NCBI RefSeq assembly: GCF_003952725.1
Contig: NZ_CP032509.1
Coordinates: 124,001-188,000, forward strand
DNA: 64,000 bases
Direction of reading: 5' to 3'
Origin: Georhizobium profundi
Lineage (GTDB): Bacteria > Pseudomonadota > Alphaproteobacteria > Rhizobiales > Rhizobiaceae
Shown in pieces: positions 43,933-52,011 of the stretch. Under the pieces are notes generated by a model that was given only the letters and a program-made list of their open reading frames with translations, was not told the origin of the DNA and did no database searches. The translations under genes were made by a program, and so were the position numbers. Each line of letters opens with the position of its first letter. The stretch's first letter is position 1.

Positions 43933-44196
43933 ATGAGCAAATCTCCCTTCAAGGACAGCCCTCCGCTGACCGACAGGGTGAATGCCTATGACGAAGCCAA
44001 CCTCGCAACCTATCTGCGCCTGCTCGACGCTGCCGCCGAGGGCGAGGACTGGCGGGAAGTCGCGAAGATCGTGTTCGGCCTCGACGTCGACGCCGATCCC
44101 GAACGCGCGAAGCGGATGCACGACACCCATCTCGCCCGCGCCCGCTGGATGACCGAGAAGGGCTACAAGCACCTGCTGGAACCGCGCATGCAATGA
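43933..44196 (+). CDS. QseM-like antiactivator (DUF2285)
   Basis: The 87-residue DUF2285 protein contains the family core NLATYLRLLDAAAEGEDWREVAKIVFGLD and LARARWMTEKGYKHLL. In ICEMlSymR7A, QseM binds and blocks TraR and FseA, keeping the ICE integrated in most cells. The position between a qseC-like gene and an fseA-like gene supports the same role. No traR/traI quorum-sensing genes are in the window. AAGGA lies 10 bp upstream. Confidence 0.82.
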   Translation: MSKSPFKDSPPLTDRVNAYDEANLATYLRLLDAAAEGEDWREVAKIVFGLDVDADPERAKRMHDTHLARARWMTEKGYKHLLEPRMQ

Positions 44197-44351
44197 TGGG
44201 CGGCGCATCACCGCATCGCCGACGACAGCGCGACCCCGGATTGCTCGCCACGGTCGAGATTTCCATTCCGATTTTCCATCTTCACGCGAGGTCGACCCCG
44301 CCAATACTCGAATCATCCCGATGGCAAAGACCGGGCGGGGAGGATTTCGTC

Positions 44352-44675
44352 ATGGAGCCGCTGCACGACTGGCGATCACCGCAGTTCGAGGAACATCTGG
44401 GCCGTCTCGACCGGGGCGGCGTGTCGTTCGAGTTTCTTCGTCGCAACCGTGAATACCGGCAGGACTATGCCGAGACGCTGGCAAGGGTGGCCTCCGGCGG
44501 CGCGGACAAGAAGGACGCGATAGCGCTCCTGTCCCGTCGCTGGGGGCTCGCCTTTCCCGGCGGACCCTTCTGCATCGGCGTTGACCGCTCGACCCGTCTG
44601 GCTGCCTCGAATCTTCCCTGCCGTGCTCATTGTCATGGCTGTCCCCGAAGGCTTTGCAGCTTCTTCGCTTCCTGA
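44352..44675 (+). CDS. FseA-like activator, zero-frame part (DUF6499)
   Basis: The 107-codon frame encodes a DUF6499 domain (HDWRSPQFEEHL, FEFLRRNREYRQDY, LLSRRWGLAFP). After that the frame stops resembling a protein and runs on to 44675. The DUF2285 half continues in the +1 frame from 44557, so this gene is read by frameshifting at TTTCCCGG (44553-44560). In ICEMlSymR7A the fused product FseA activates rdfS. Confidence 0.75.
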   Translation: MEPLHDWRSPQFEEHLGRLDRGGVSFEFLRRNREYRQDYAETLARVASGGADKKDAIALLSRRWGLAFPGGPFCIGVDRSTRLAASNLPCRAHCHGCPRRLCSFFAS

Positions 44676-45168
44676 TCCTCGCGCGCTGCCGCTACTGGGC
44701 GAACTGGCCGGCGACGGCCTGCACGCCGTTGCTGAAGACCAGGCCGGGGATCACCGGCTCTGGCTCCAGCATGGTGCTGAACCGGCCAACGCCGGTATCT
44801 TCCTTCCGCTCGACGAGCATTTCTGGTGGCGTCACCGAAATGCCGGCCGCCTGAAGCGCCGGCTGGACAGGAAGCCGGCCGGTCCCTCGCCACGCCAGCA
44901 GCGCCTATCCGCATTCCAGATTCGTCGCGCCGCTCTGATGCTGCGTGCCTGGGACGGCGTGGAATCCGGCGCCTCGCGCCGCGTCATCGCCGCCGTTCTC
45001 ATCAACCGGACCGTCGAGACAATGCGCGCCCTCGACTGGCAGAACGCTCCGGAGCGGCGGCGGCTCGCACGTATCCTCGCGGCCGCGCGCCGGCAGATCG
45101 AGAGCGGCTATCTGCGCTGGCTGGTGCCCCACGCATCGCGTGGTCGGCGCGAAAGCGATCGAGACTGA
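44557..45168 (+). CDS. FseA-like activator, +1-frame part (DUF2285)
   Basis: Reading from CCG at 44557 gives PADPSASALTARPVWLPRIF, the typical DUF2285 opening, then helices through AAVLINRTVETMRALDW to the stop at 45168. It has no convincing start codon of its own (a TTG at 44581 is inside the domain). A +1 shift at TTT or at CCC gives the same joined sequence LAFPADPS, producing a 271-residue DUF6499-DUF2285 protein, expected to activate the rdfS-like gene 141 bp downstream. Confidence 0.75.
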   Translation, partial: PADPSASALTARPVWLPRIFPAVLIVMAVPEGFAASSLPDPRALPLLGELAGDGLHAVAEDQAGDHRLWLQHGAEPANAGIFLPLDEHFWWRHRNAGRLKRRLDRKPAGPSPRQQRLSAFQIRRAALMLRAWDGVESGASRRVIAAVLINRTVETMRALDWQNAPERRRLARILAAARRQIESGYLRWLVPHASRGRRESDRD

Positions 45169-45221
45169 CTCGCCAGCAGACCCACGCGCTCGAAGGGGGG
45201 ACACTTCTCCTAAGACACCCC

Positions 45222-45254
45222 GATTTTTGTCACTCCGCCCAACCGCTGATTTTT
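45222..45254 (+). promoter_or_regulatory. Direct repeats upstream of the rdfS-like gene
   Basis: GATTTTT occurs at 45222-45228 and 45248-45254 (26-bp period) between fseA and rdfS. The paired spacing on one DNA face and the position suggest binding sites for the FseA-like activator; untested. Confidence 0.4.
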
Positions 45255-45309
45255 CGCCATCGTCGCATCTGACTCGCCGTTCTCACGGCGGCCGCGACGG
45301 AGGCCGATC

Positions 45310-45576
45310 ATGGACAATATCACCGACAGCAATTGGCCGCGCTTCGTGCGGACGCCGGAGGCGGCCCGCCTCCTCGATCTCTCGCCCCGCACGCTGGAAA
45401 AGCATCGCTGCGACGGCACCGGGCCGATCTACCACAAGCTCGGCGGCCGCGTGGTCTACGCCGTCGCCGACCTGCAAGCCTGGATCGAGGCGAGCGCACG
45501 TCAATCCACCTCCGAGCCGGCGACGCCGAGCCTGCCCGCGCCGCGCGACACGGGCGCGGCCGACGCGACCCGCTGA
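45310..45576 (+). CDS. RdfS-like excisionase (helix-turn-helix)
   Basis: The 88-residue protein has a MerR/AlpA-type winged helix (TPEAARLLDLSPRTLEKHRCDGTGP, then GGRVVYAVADLQAWIEA). Size, fold and position after an fseA-like gene and before transfer genes match RdfS, the recombination directionality factor of ICEMlSymR7A, which drives IntS to excise the ICE. The cognate integrase is not in this window. Confidence 0.8.
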   Translation: MDNITDSNWPRFVRTPEAARLLDLSPRTLEKHRCDGTGPIYHKLGGRVVYAVADLQAWIEASARQSTSEPATPSLPAPRDTGAADATR

Positions 45577-45583
45577 CCACCGC

Positions 45584-46447
45584 ATGACCGCGCGCCGCAC
45601 ATATCAGGGCCAGCAGCTCGAACTCTTCAGGGCACGCTCCGGCGAGATCGCCGCGCGCGACGCACAAGACCTGATGTCCTGGCCGTTCTTCTCGCTCGGC
45701 AAATCGCGCCGCGTCACGCCGATCGACTTCCGCATGGGCGACGTGTCGATCCGCGTCGAGGCGACGTCCGAGCACGGCATGGCGACCATCTGGGATGCCG
45801 ACGTGCTGATCTGGGCCGCGAGCCAGATCGTCGACGCGCGCGACCGTGGCCTCTCCACCTCGCGCTTCATGGCGTCCACCTCCTACGAGATTCTCACCTT
45901 CATCGGCCGCACCGATTCCGGCTTGAACTACGACAGGCTGAAGGCGGCGCTGGACAGGCTGCAATCGACCACCATCCTCACCTCGATCCGCCAGCCCTCC
46001 GAGCGTCGCCGGCATCGCTTCTCGTGGATCGCCGAGTGGAAGGAGCGGCTCGACGCGCAGGGGCGATCGCTCGGCATCGAGCTGATCCTGCCGGATTGGT
46101 TCTATGCCGGCGTCCTCGACGACGCGCTCGTGCTGACCATAGACCGCGACTATTTCGGGCTGACCGGCGGCCTCGAACGCTGGCTCTACCGGCTCGTGCG
46201 CAAGCATGGCGGCCGGCAGAGCGGTGGCTGGAGCTTCGACGTTCCGCATCTTCATCTGAAGTCCGGCAGCCTGTCGCCGCTCCGGCGCTTCCGCTTTGAG
46301 CTGCGCGCCATCGTCCAGCGCCAGCCGCTTCCCGGCTACCGCCTGGCGCTGGTGGACGATCCCGATGGTCGCCAGCGTCTGACCTTCCAGCCCATCGACG
46401 AGCAGCCCATGCCGCGCCGCCGCAAGCGTGCGGGAGCGACGTCATGA
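45584..46447 (+). CDS. RepA-like replication initiator (RPA family)
   Basis: The 287-residue protein begins MTARRTYQGQQLELF and contains the RPA-family core: MSWPFFSLGKSRR, FMASTSYEILTFIGR, LKAALDRLQSTTI, then DYFGLTGGLERWLYRLVRKHGG. Such initiators, known from alphaproteobacterial plasmids, bind iterons. It lies 8 bp after the rdfS-like gene, so excision and replication functions are likely co-expressed. Three iteron-like repeats follow it directly. It may let the excised ICE replicate. Confidence 0.85.
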   Translation: MTARRTYQGQQLELFRARSGEIAARDAQDLMSWPFFSLGKSRRVTPIDFRMGDVSIRVEATSEHGMATIWDADVLIWAASQIVDARDRGLSTSRFMASTSYEILTFIGRTDSGLNYDRLKAALDRLQSTTILTSIRQPSERRRHRFSWIAEWKERLDAQGRSLGIELILPDWFYAGVLDDALVLTIDRDYFGLTGGLERWLYRLVRKHGGRQSGGWSFDVPHLHLKSGSLSPLRRFRFELRAIVQRQPLPGYRLALVDDPDGRQRLTFQPIDEQPMPRRRKRAGATS

Positions 46448-46506
46448 TCGGAGCCGGGACATCGCTCCACCGCAGCCGTGGAAAGCCTGTGGACGGAACC
46501 GTACTA

Positions 46507-46563
46507 TCGGGAACGCTGATTCCCGTCTTTTCGGGAACGCGAATCCCGTACCATCGGGAACGC
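46507..46563 (+). repeat. Iteron-like repeats, candidate origin
   Basis: TCGGGAACGC occurs three times (46507-46516, 46531-46540, 46554-46563) at 24- and 23-bp steps, about two helical turns, each followed by an inverted TCCCGT. The cluster begins 60 bp after the RepA-like gene, in a 270-bp gap without a credible gene. A small AAGAATCC / GGATTCTT hairpin lies at 46625-46643. Confidence 0.65.
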
Positions 46564-46718
46564 CAACCGCCGGCAAGCGTCGGATTCGACAGGCGGAATC
46601 CGGCCCCTCTAACTTCCCTAACTAAAGAATCCTTCGGATTCTTGCTAACGCGCCCTCCCATTTCACGGAATCGGGGACAACGGCGCCGCAGCCTGATCGG
46701 CATGCGGAGGATCGCGCC

Positions 46719-47462
46719 ATGACGATCCTGACCGGCGATTGCCGCGACCTGATGCCGGCGCACGGCCCGTTCGATCTGATCCTCGCCGATCCGCCCTATG
46801 GCGACACGTCGCTCGCCTGGGACCGGCAGGTCGACGGCTGGTTGCCGCTCGCCCGCGCCTCCCTGAAGCCGTCCGGCTCGCTCTGGGTGTTCGGCTCGCT
46901 GCGTTCGTTCATGACCACCGGAGGAGCGTTCTCGGATGCCGGCCTGACCTATGCGCAAGAGATCGTCTGGGAGAAGCAGAACGGCTCTTCCTTCCACGCG
47001 GATCGCTTTCGCAGGGTCCACGAGCTGGCCGTCCAGTTCCGCCGTGCCGACGTGCCGTGGAGCGCCGTCTACAACGAGGTGCAGACGACTCCGGACGCCA
47101 CGGCCCGCACCGTGCGGCGCAAGAAGCGACCGCCGCATACCGGCCGGATCGACGCCGGCCACTATGTCAGCGAGGACGGCGGCCCGCGCCTGATGCGCTC
47201 CGTGATCTTCCTGCGCAACGCGCATGGTCGCGCCATCCACCCCACTGAAAAGCCCGTCTTCCTCCTCGAAATCCTGATCCGTACGAGCTGCCCGCCTGGC
47301 GGCCTGGTCGGCGATTGGTTCGCGGGCTCCGGTGCTGCGGGCGAAGCCTGCCGGCTGACCGGCCGCCGCTATCTCGGCTGCGAGATCGACGCGGCGATGG
47401 CCGAGCGCGCGCGAGCGCGCATCGCATCCGTGCTGCCCTTCACGGAAGGGACACCAACATGA
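46719..47462 (+). CDS. Orphan DNA methyltransferase (beta-class, DPPY)
   Basis: The 247-residue enzyme has the catalytic motif ADPPYG near residue 23, the HPTEKP motif and the SAM-binding GDWFAGSGAAGEA near the C-terminus, the order of beta-class N6-adenine or N4-cytosine methyltransferases. No endonuclease gene is adjacent, so it probably protects or marks ICE DNA. It overlaps the DUF2840 gene by 4 bp and sits where many related ICEs carry parA, as I recall. Confidence 0.88.
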   Translation: MTILTGDCRDLMPAHGPFDLILADPPYGDTSLAWDRQVDGWLPLARASLKPSGSLWVFGSLRSFMTTGGAFSDAGLTYAQEIVWEKQNGSSFHADRFRRVHELAVQFRRADVPWSAVYNEVQTTPDATARTVRRKKRPPHTGRIDAGHYVSEDGGPRLMRSVIFLRNAHGRAIHPTEKPVFLLEILIRTSCPPGGLVGDWFAGSGAAGEACRLTGRRYLGCEIDAAMAERARARIASVLPFTEGTPT

Positions 47463-47953
47463 CGACAAGCATCCGCAACGCCGGCCTGCCGGCCGACCGC
47501 ACGGTGGTCGAGCTGACCTGGCGCGAGAACCACGTCGAACACTGGATACGCTTCGGCCGCGCCGCCGAGGACCAGCGCCTCGACCGCCATCGCCGTGTCG
47601 TTGTCTTCGCGCCGGGCAGCATCTTCGCCTTCGTCCGCTGGGCCGGCAACGAGCATGGCACGATCATCTCGCGCATCGACATCGTGCGCGCCGTAGCAAG
47701 TGGCGAGCCTTTCCAGACGCTCCCGTTCGTGCGACCGGGCGGCGACATTCTCTTGCGCATCACCGGCTGGCCGAAGGTCGAGGCGGTGCTGAAGGTGGTC
47801 GATGCGATCGAGGCGCTTGGCATCGACCCCGCCGATGTGGCGCCGGATCACTGGCGTCACATCTACAACCGCATCAGCGTCAACGAGCCGTTCCGCGTCT
47901 ATTCCGCCGAGCAGCACCGTGCCTGGCTCCGGCGCCGCGAGGTGACGCGATGA
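47459..47953 (+). CDS. DUF2840 protein of ICE transfer cluster
   Basis: The 164-residue protein contains the DUF2840 features EHWIRFGRAAEDQ, FVRWAGNEHGT and HWRHIYNRISVNEPFRVYSAEQHRAWL. The family is found next to traF in rhizobial ICEs; its function is unknown. It overlaps both neighbours by 4 bp and is thus translated together with the methyltransferase and TraF. Confidence 0.85.
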   Translation: MTTSIRNAGLPADRTVVELTWRENHVEHWIRFGRAAEDQRLDRHRRVVVFAPGSIFAFVRWAGNEHGTIISRIDIVRAVASGEPFQTLPFVRPGGDILLRITGWPKVEAVLKVVDAIEALGIDPADVAPDHWRHIYNRISVNEPFRVYSAEQHRAWLRRREVTR

Positions 47954-48510
47954 TCGCGCGCCGCGTGACGCTCATCACCATGATCGCAGGCGCGGTGCTG
48001 GTCGCGGCTCCGGCATGGCATCGGCCCGATCTGCGCTTCATCTGGAACGCATCGGCCAGCGTGCCGGTCGGCCTCTACCGCATCGTCCCGGCCGACCGCA
48101 TCGAGGTCACGGACCTCGCCGTCGTCATGCCGCCCGACGAGCTGGCGGACTTCCTCGCCGAACGCGGCTACCTGCCGCGCGGCCTGCCGCTCATCAAGCG
48201 CGTGCTGGCACTCGCCGGAACCGAGGTCTGCCGGCACGACAGCACCATCACCGCCTACGGCGCGACCTATGGTGACGCTCGCGCGCTCGACACGCACGGC
48301 CGCCCGCTACCTGTCTGGCAGGGCTGCCGCACGCTCGGCGAAGGCCAAGCCTTCTTCATGAACTGGGACAGCCCGGACAGCTTCGACAGCCGCTATTTCG
48401 GGCCGCTCCCCGTCGCAACCATAGTCGGCCGGGCGGTCCCCGTCTGGACAACCGACGACCCCGATCCGGACGCGGAATCCTTCCGTGAGCCGGTCCCCGA
48501 CGAGCCATGA
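47950..48510 (+). CDS. traF: TraF-type S26 signal peptidase
   Basis: The 186-residue protein has an N-terminal membrane helix and the S26 peptidase layout: SVPVGLYRI with the nucleophilic Ser, then LIKRVLALAGTEV with the catalytic Lys, and a C-terminal SRYFGPLPVATIVGRAVPVW. TraF matures and cyclises conjugative pilin (TrbC). Since trbC is not in the window, its substrate should lie elsewhere. Confidence 0.9.
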   Translation: MIARRVTLITMIAGAVLVAAPAWHRPDLRFIWNASASVPVGLYRIVPADRIEVTDLAVVMPPDELADFLAERGYLPRGLPLIKRVLALAGTEVCRHDSTITAYGATYGDARALDTHGRPLPVWQGCRTLGEGQAFFMNWDSPDSFDSRYFGPLPVATIVGRAVPVWTTDDPDPDAESFREPVPDEP

Positions 48511-48545
48511 CGGCTCGTTCTCCAACCTCGCGAAAGGAACATCGC

Positions 48546-48872
48546 ATGGCCCAGATCGGCACCTTCACCCGCAACGATGATGGCTTCTTTGGCCGCGTCC
48601 GCACGCTCAAGCTCGATGTAGAAGTCGCCATCCTGCCGGCCGAGGAATCGGATGCCGAGAACGCGCCCGAGCATCGCGTCTTCCTCGACGGGCAGGAAGT
48701 CGGCGCGGCCTGGGACCGCACCGGCGACAAGGCCGGAAGCTATCTGTCCCTGACTATAGACGATCCGTCCTTCTTCGAGCCGATCCGCGCGCGCCTGTTC
48801 GAGTCCGACACAAAGAAGGGCGCGTGGAACCTGCTCTGGACGCGCCGGAAGAAGAACGACGGCGAGGCATGA
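48546..48872 (+). CDS. DUF736 protein
   Basis: The 108-residue protein starts MAQIGTFTRNDDGFFGRVRT and includes EHRVFLDGQEVGAAWDR and LLWTRRKK, typical of DUF736 proteins encoded by rhizobial ICEs and plasmids. The fold suggests a small ssDNA- or protein-binding module, but the function is not known. AAAGGAA lies 8 bp upstream. Confidence 0.88.
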   Translation: MAQIGTFTRNDDGFFGRVRTLKLDVEVAILPAEESDAENAPEHRVFLDGQEVGAAWDRTGDKAGSYLSLTIDDPSFFEPIRARLFESDTKKGAWNLLWTRRKKNDGEA

Positions 48873-49154
48873 CCGATCATGCGCTGCCATCGTTCTCGTC
48901 ATCCTTCAAGCTCACTCTCCTTGATCGGTCGAATGCCGGTCACTCCCCTCGACCCGATCGTCCATCGGGCGGCCGTCGCGCGCAGCGGAGGTCAAGGGCG
49001 GCGGCCTGTTTTCCGGGTTTCGGTCATATCGCCCGACGATGCCCGTCCGGAAAATGTCGGCCGCCGGCGAAGCCTCGCCCTTGGCCGCAGCGAGCACGAT
49101 GGCAGGCTTGTCGCGCATCGGGACGGCGGTGCCTGCGCTGCCGTCCCGACCCTC

Positions 49155-49883
49155 ATGACGATGCTGTTCGCATGCGCCATGATCGTCGTCATGGTGGCTC
49201 CTGCGTCGGCCGAGCCGCCGCCCGGCGAACCGCTCCCGGCCACCGTCTCGGCCGCTCCGCGATCCGATCCGTGGGCGCCCCATGTCGCCGCGGCCGCCCG
49301 CCGCTTCGCCATTCCCGAGCGATGGATACGCGCGGTCTTGGCCGTCGAGAGCGTTGGCGATCCCGCCGCGCTCTCGCCAAAGGGCGCCATCGGCCTCATG
49401 CAGGTCATGCCTGCGACATGGGAGGAGCTGCGCGCGAAGCATGGCCTCGGCGCGGACCCCTGGCAGCCGCGCGACAACATCCTCGCCGGCACCGCATATC
49501 TGCGCGCGATGCACGACCGCTATGGCTCGGTCGACGCCATGCTGGCCGCCTACAATGCCGGCCCCGGCCGCTATGACGAGCATCTCGCGAGCGGCCGCGC
49601 GCTGCCGGCCGAGACTGTCGATTACGTCGCGAAAATCGCGCCGATGATCGACGGCACCGCACCGATCACACGCACGGCTGGTTCATCGTCATCGCCGTCA
49701 TGGCGTCGCGCTCCGCTCTTCTTCACGCGCTCCACTGACCGCGATCACGACGATGCGGACGACTCCCTCCCTCTTTCCGGCCGACCTTCCGACGACCCGC
49801 CGATCGTCGATCTGTCGGCGCTCGTGCCACCATCCGACGGTCTGTTCGTGGAACGGCCGGCAAGGGAAGGAGATCGGCGTTGA
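49155..49883 (+). CDS. VirB1-like lytic transglycosylase
   Basis: The protein has a signal peptide (MTMLFACAMIVVMVAPASA) followed by an SLT domain: AVESVGDPAALSPKGAIGLMQVMP holds the catalytic Glu and the GLMQ motif, and YNAGPGRY is conserved. It opens peptidoglycan for the conjugation machine. I chose the start that places the signal peptide at the N-terminus; the frame is open 92 codons further upstream to an ATG at 48879, so a longer form is possible. The C-terminal 80 residues are low-complexity. Confidence 0.82.
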   Translation: MTMLFACAMIVVMVAPASAEPPPGEPLPATVSAAPRSDPWAPHVAAAARRFAIPERWIRAVLAVESVGDPAALSPKGAIGLMQVMPATWEELRAKHGLGADPWQPRDNILAGTAYLRAMHDRYGSVDAMLAAYNAGPGRYDEHLASGRALPAETVDYVAKIAPMIDGTAPITRTAGSSSSPSWRRAPLFFTRSTDRDHDDADDSLPLSGRPSDDPPIVDLSALVPPSDGLFVERPAREGDRR

Positions 49884-50124
49884 AGATCGCATTTCCTCGC
49901 TTCGCGTGGTGCGCAATCGCAGGGATTGCGGTGCGCTGCGGGACAGCGGCACATCAGGCCGAAGGAGGGCGGGATAAAAAGCGGCACATCGCCGCTCGGT
50001 TGGGGTGTTGTTTCGCTTGCGCTTTTCGGGTTTCCGCGCACATCGCGGATCAGGCGCGCGAGGTGCGCGCCAAGATATTCTCCTGCGATTTCCGCGGAAA
50101 CCGCACATCGCACAGGAAGCGGCC
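49884..50124. other. Candidate oriT region upstream of the relaxase gene
   Basis: The 241-bp gap between the transglycosylase and relaxase genes has four copies of GCACATC (49949, 49984, 50038, 50103) and a 12-bp perfect palindrome TTTCCGCGGAAA (50089-50100) 25 bp before the relaxase start. Nick regions of related relaxases commonly lie upstream of their genes, so this is the likeliest oriT in the window. The nick site cannot be named from sequence. Confidence 0.45.
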
Positions 50125-51861
50125 ATGAGCCGGGACGACGACTTCCGCGTCCGGCCGGGCCGCATCCGTTCGAGCCGGGCGCAGCGAGCGAAGCCCTTCG
50201 TCGCCCAGGCGCTCGCCGCCGCGCAGAAGGCAGGCGGCCGTATCTCCCGCTCCGGCAGGATCACCTCCGGCAACGGCTCGCGCTTTGGCCGCGGCCGTGT
50301 TGCGAGCGTGCGCGCCAACCGCCTCATATCCAGCCGCTCGCGCGGCGCCATCATCAAGACACGCGTGGTCCGGCATAGCGCGCGCTCCGCGCCGCTCACC
50401 GCCCACCTCAACTATCTGCGCCGCGACGGCGTGACCCGCGACGGCGAGAAGGCGCGCATGTTCAGCCCGGAGACCGACGACGCCGACGTGAAGGGCTTCG
50501 CCGAACGCTGCGAGGACGACCGGCATCATTTCCGCTTCATCGTCTCCCCGGACGACGCGACGGAAATGTCCGACCTGAAAACCTTCACCCGCGATCTGAT
50601 GGCGAAGATGGAAAAGGACCTCGGCACGAAGCTCGACTGGGTGGCCGTCGATCACTGGAACACCGGGCATCCCCATGTCCACGTCATCCTGCGCGGCCGC
50701 GCCGATGACGGCTATGACCTCGTGATCGCTCGCGATTATATAAAGGAGGGCATGCGCAACCGCGCGCAGGATCTCATCACCCAGGAGCTCGGCCCGCGCA
50801 CCGATCTCGACATCCGCCGCGCGCTGGAGCGGCAGGTCGAGGCCGAGCGCTGGACCCAGCTCGACAGCCAGCTTGCCCGCGACACCAACAAGCATGGGAT
50901 CATCGACGTTGCCCCGTCGCCGGACAGGCAGCCCGACGAGTATGTGACGCTGAAGGTGGGCCGGCTTCGGCACCTCGAACGTCTCGGCCTCGCCGAGACC
51001 ATCGGTCCCGGCCAATGGATCATGGCCGACGACGCCGAAGCCACCTTGCGCGAGCTGGGCGAGCGCGGCGACATCATCAAGCGCATGCACCGTGCGCTCA
51101 CCGAAAGCGGCATAGATCGCGGCCTGACTGGCTACGTATTAGCCGGCGAAGCCGGTCCGGAGCCGGTCCTCGGCCGGCTGGTCGAGCGCGGTCTGGACGA
51201 CGAGCTGCGCGGCACCGCCTATGCCGTGATCGACGGTATCGACGGCCACACCCATCACATCCGCTTCGACGATCTCGACGCGGCCGGCGATTCCGCACCG
51301 GGCTCCGTCGTCGAGCTGCGCCGCTATGAGGATAGCGGTGGCTGGACCCGTACCGCACTCGCCGTCCGCGCCGACCTCTCGATCGAGGCCCAGACCACGG
51401 CGACCGGCTCCACCTGGATCGACCGCCAGCTTATCGCCCGCGATCCCCTCGACACCGGCGGCGGCTTCGGCCTGGAGGTGAAGCAGGCGATGGAGGCCCG
51501 CGCCGATCATCTCGTAGCCGAGGGCCTCGCACGGCGCGAGGGCCAGCGTATCGTCTTCGCCCGCAACCTGCTCGCCACGCTGCGCGAGCGCGAGTTGGAC
51601 GCGCTCGGCCAGAAGCTCGCGGCCGAGACAGGCACGTCCTTCCAGAAGGCGGCCGCAGGCGAATACGTCGCCGGCACCTACCGGCAGCGTTTCGCGCTCG
51701 CCTCCGGCCGCTTCGCCATGATTGACGACGGACTCGGCTTCAAGCTGGTGCCCTGGACCCCATCGGTCGAGAAGCACATCGGCCAGCACATCTCCGGCGT
51801 TGCCCGCTCCAATGGCGGCGTGGATTGGTCGTTCGGACGCAAGCGCGGGCTCGGGCTATGA
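50125..51861 (+). CDS. Relaxase (RlxS/VirD2-like, DUF3363)
   Basis: The 578-residue protein has an arginine-rich N-terminus, a relaxase core with Tyr in NYLRRDGV near residue 95, the metal-binding His cluster in DHWNTGHPHVHV (His177, 182, 184, 186) and a C-terminal DUF3363 domain. It nicks oriT and pilots the strand into the recipient. It matches RlxS of ICEMlSymR7A in place and type. traG follows after 150 bp. Confidence 0.92.
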   Translation: MSRDDDFRVRPGRIRSSRAQRAKPFVAQALAAAQKAGGRISRSGRITSGNGSRFGRGRVASVRANRLISSRSRGAIIKTRVVRHSARSAPLTAHLNYLRRDGVTRDGEKARMFSPETDDADVKGFAERCEDDRHHFRFIVSPDDATEMSDLKTFTRDLMAKMEKDLGTKLDWVAVDHWNTGHPHVHVILRGRADDGYDLVIARDYIKEGMRNRAQDLITQELGPRTDLDIRRALERQVEAERWTQLDSQLARDTNKHGIIDVAPSPDRQPDEYVTLKVGRLRHLERLGLAETIGPGQWIMADDAEATLRELGERGDIIKRMHRALTESGIDRGLTGYVLAGEAGPEPVLGRLVERGLDDELRGTAYAVIDGIDGHTHHIRFDDLDAAGDSAPGSVVELRRYEDSGGWTRTALAVRADLSIEAQTTATGSTWIDRQLIARDPLDTGGGFGLEVKQAMEARADHLVAEGLARREGQRIVFARNLLATLRERELDALGQKLAAETGTSFQKAAAGEYVAGTYRQRFALASGRFAMIDDGLGFKLVPWTPSVEKHIGQHISGVARSNGGVDWSFGRKRGLGL

Positions 51862-52011
51862 GCAACGGCCGCGTTTGTCAGCCGCAACCCGCAAGTATTT
51901 TCCGCACCTTCTACGACCGGCTTCGAGCTGCCCTCAACCCGCCATTGAAACCCGTGTGCAGCGTGTTCTTCTTCGCGCTCTTGGACCGAAACGCGAGGGA
52001 GTTTCGCTGCC

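Noticed and set aside
46444..46722. Possible 92-codon gene between the RepA-like and methyltransferase genes
   Set aside because: The frame is built largely from the iteron-like repeats, lacks a ribosome binding site and has no protein-like pattern.
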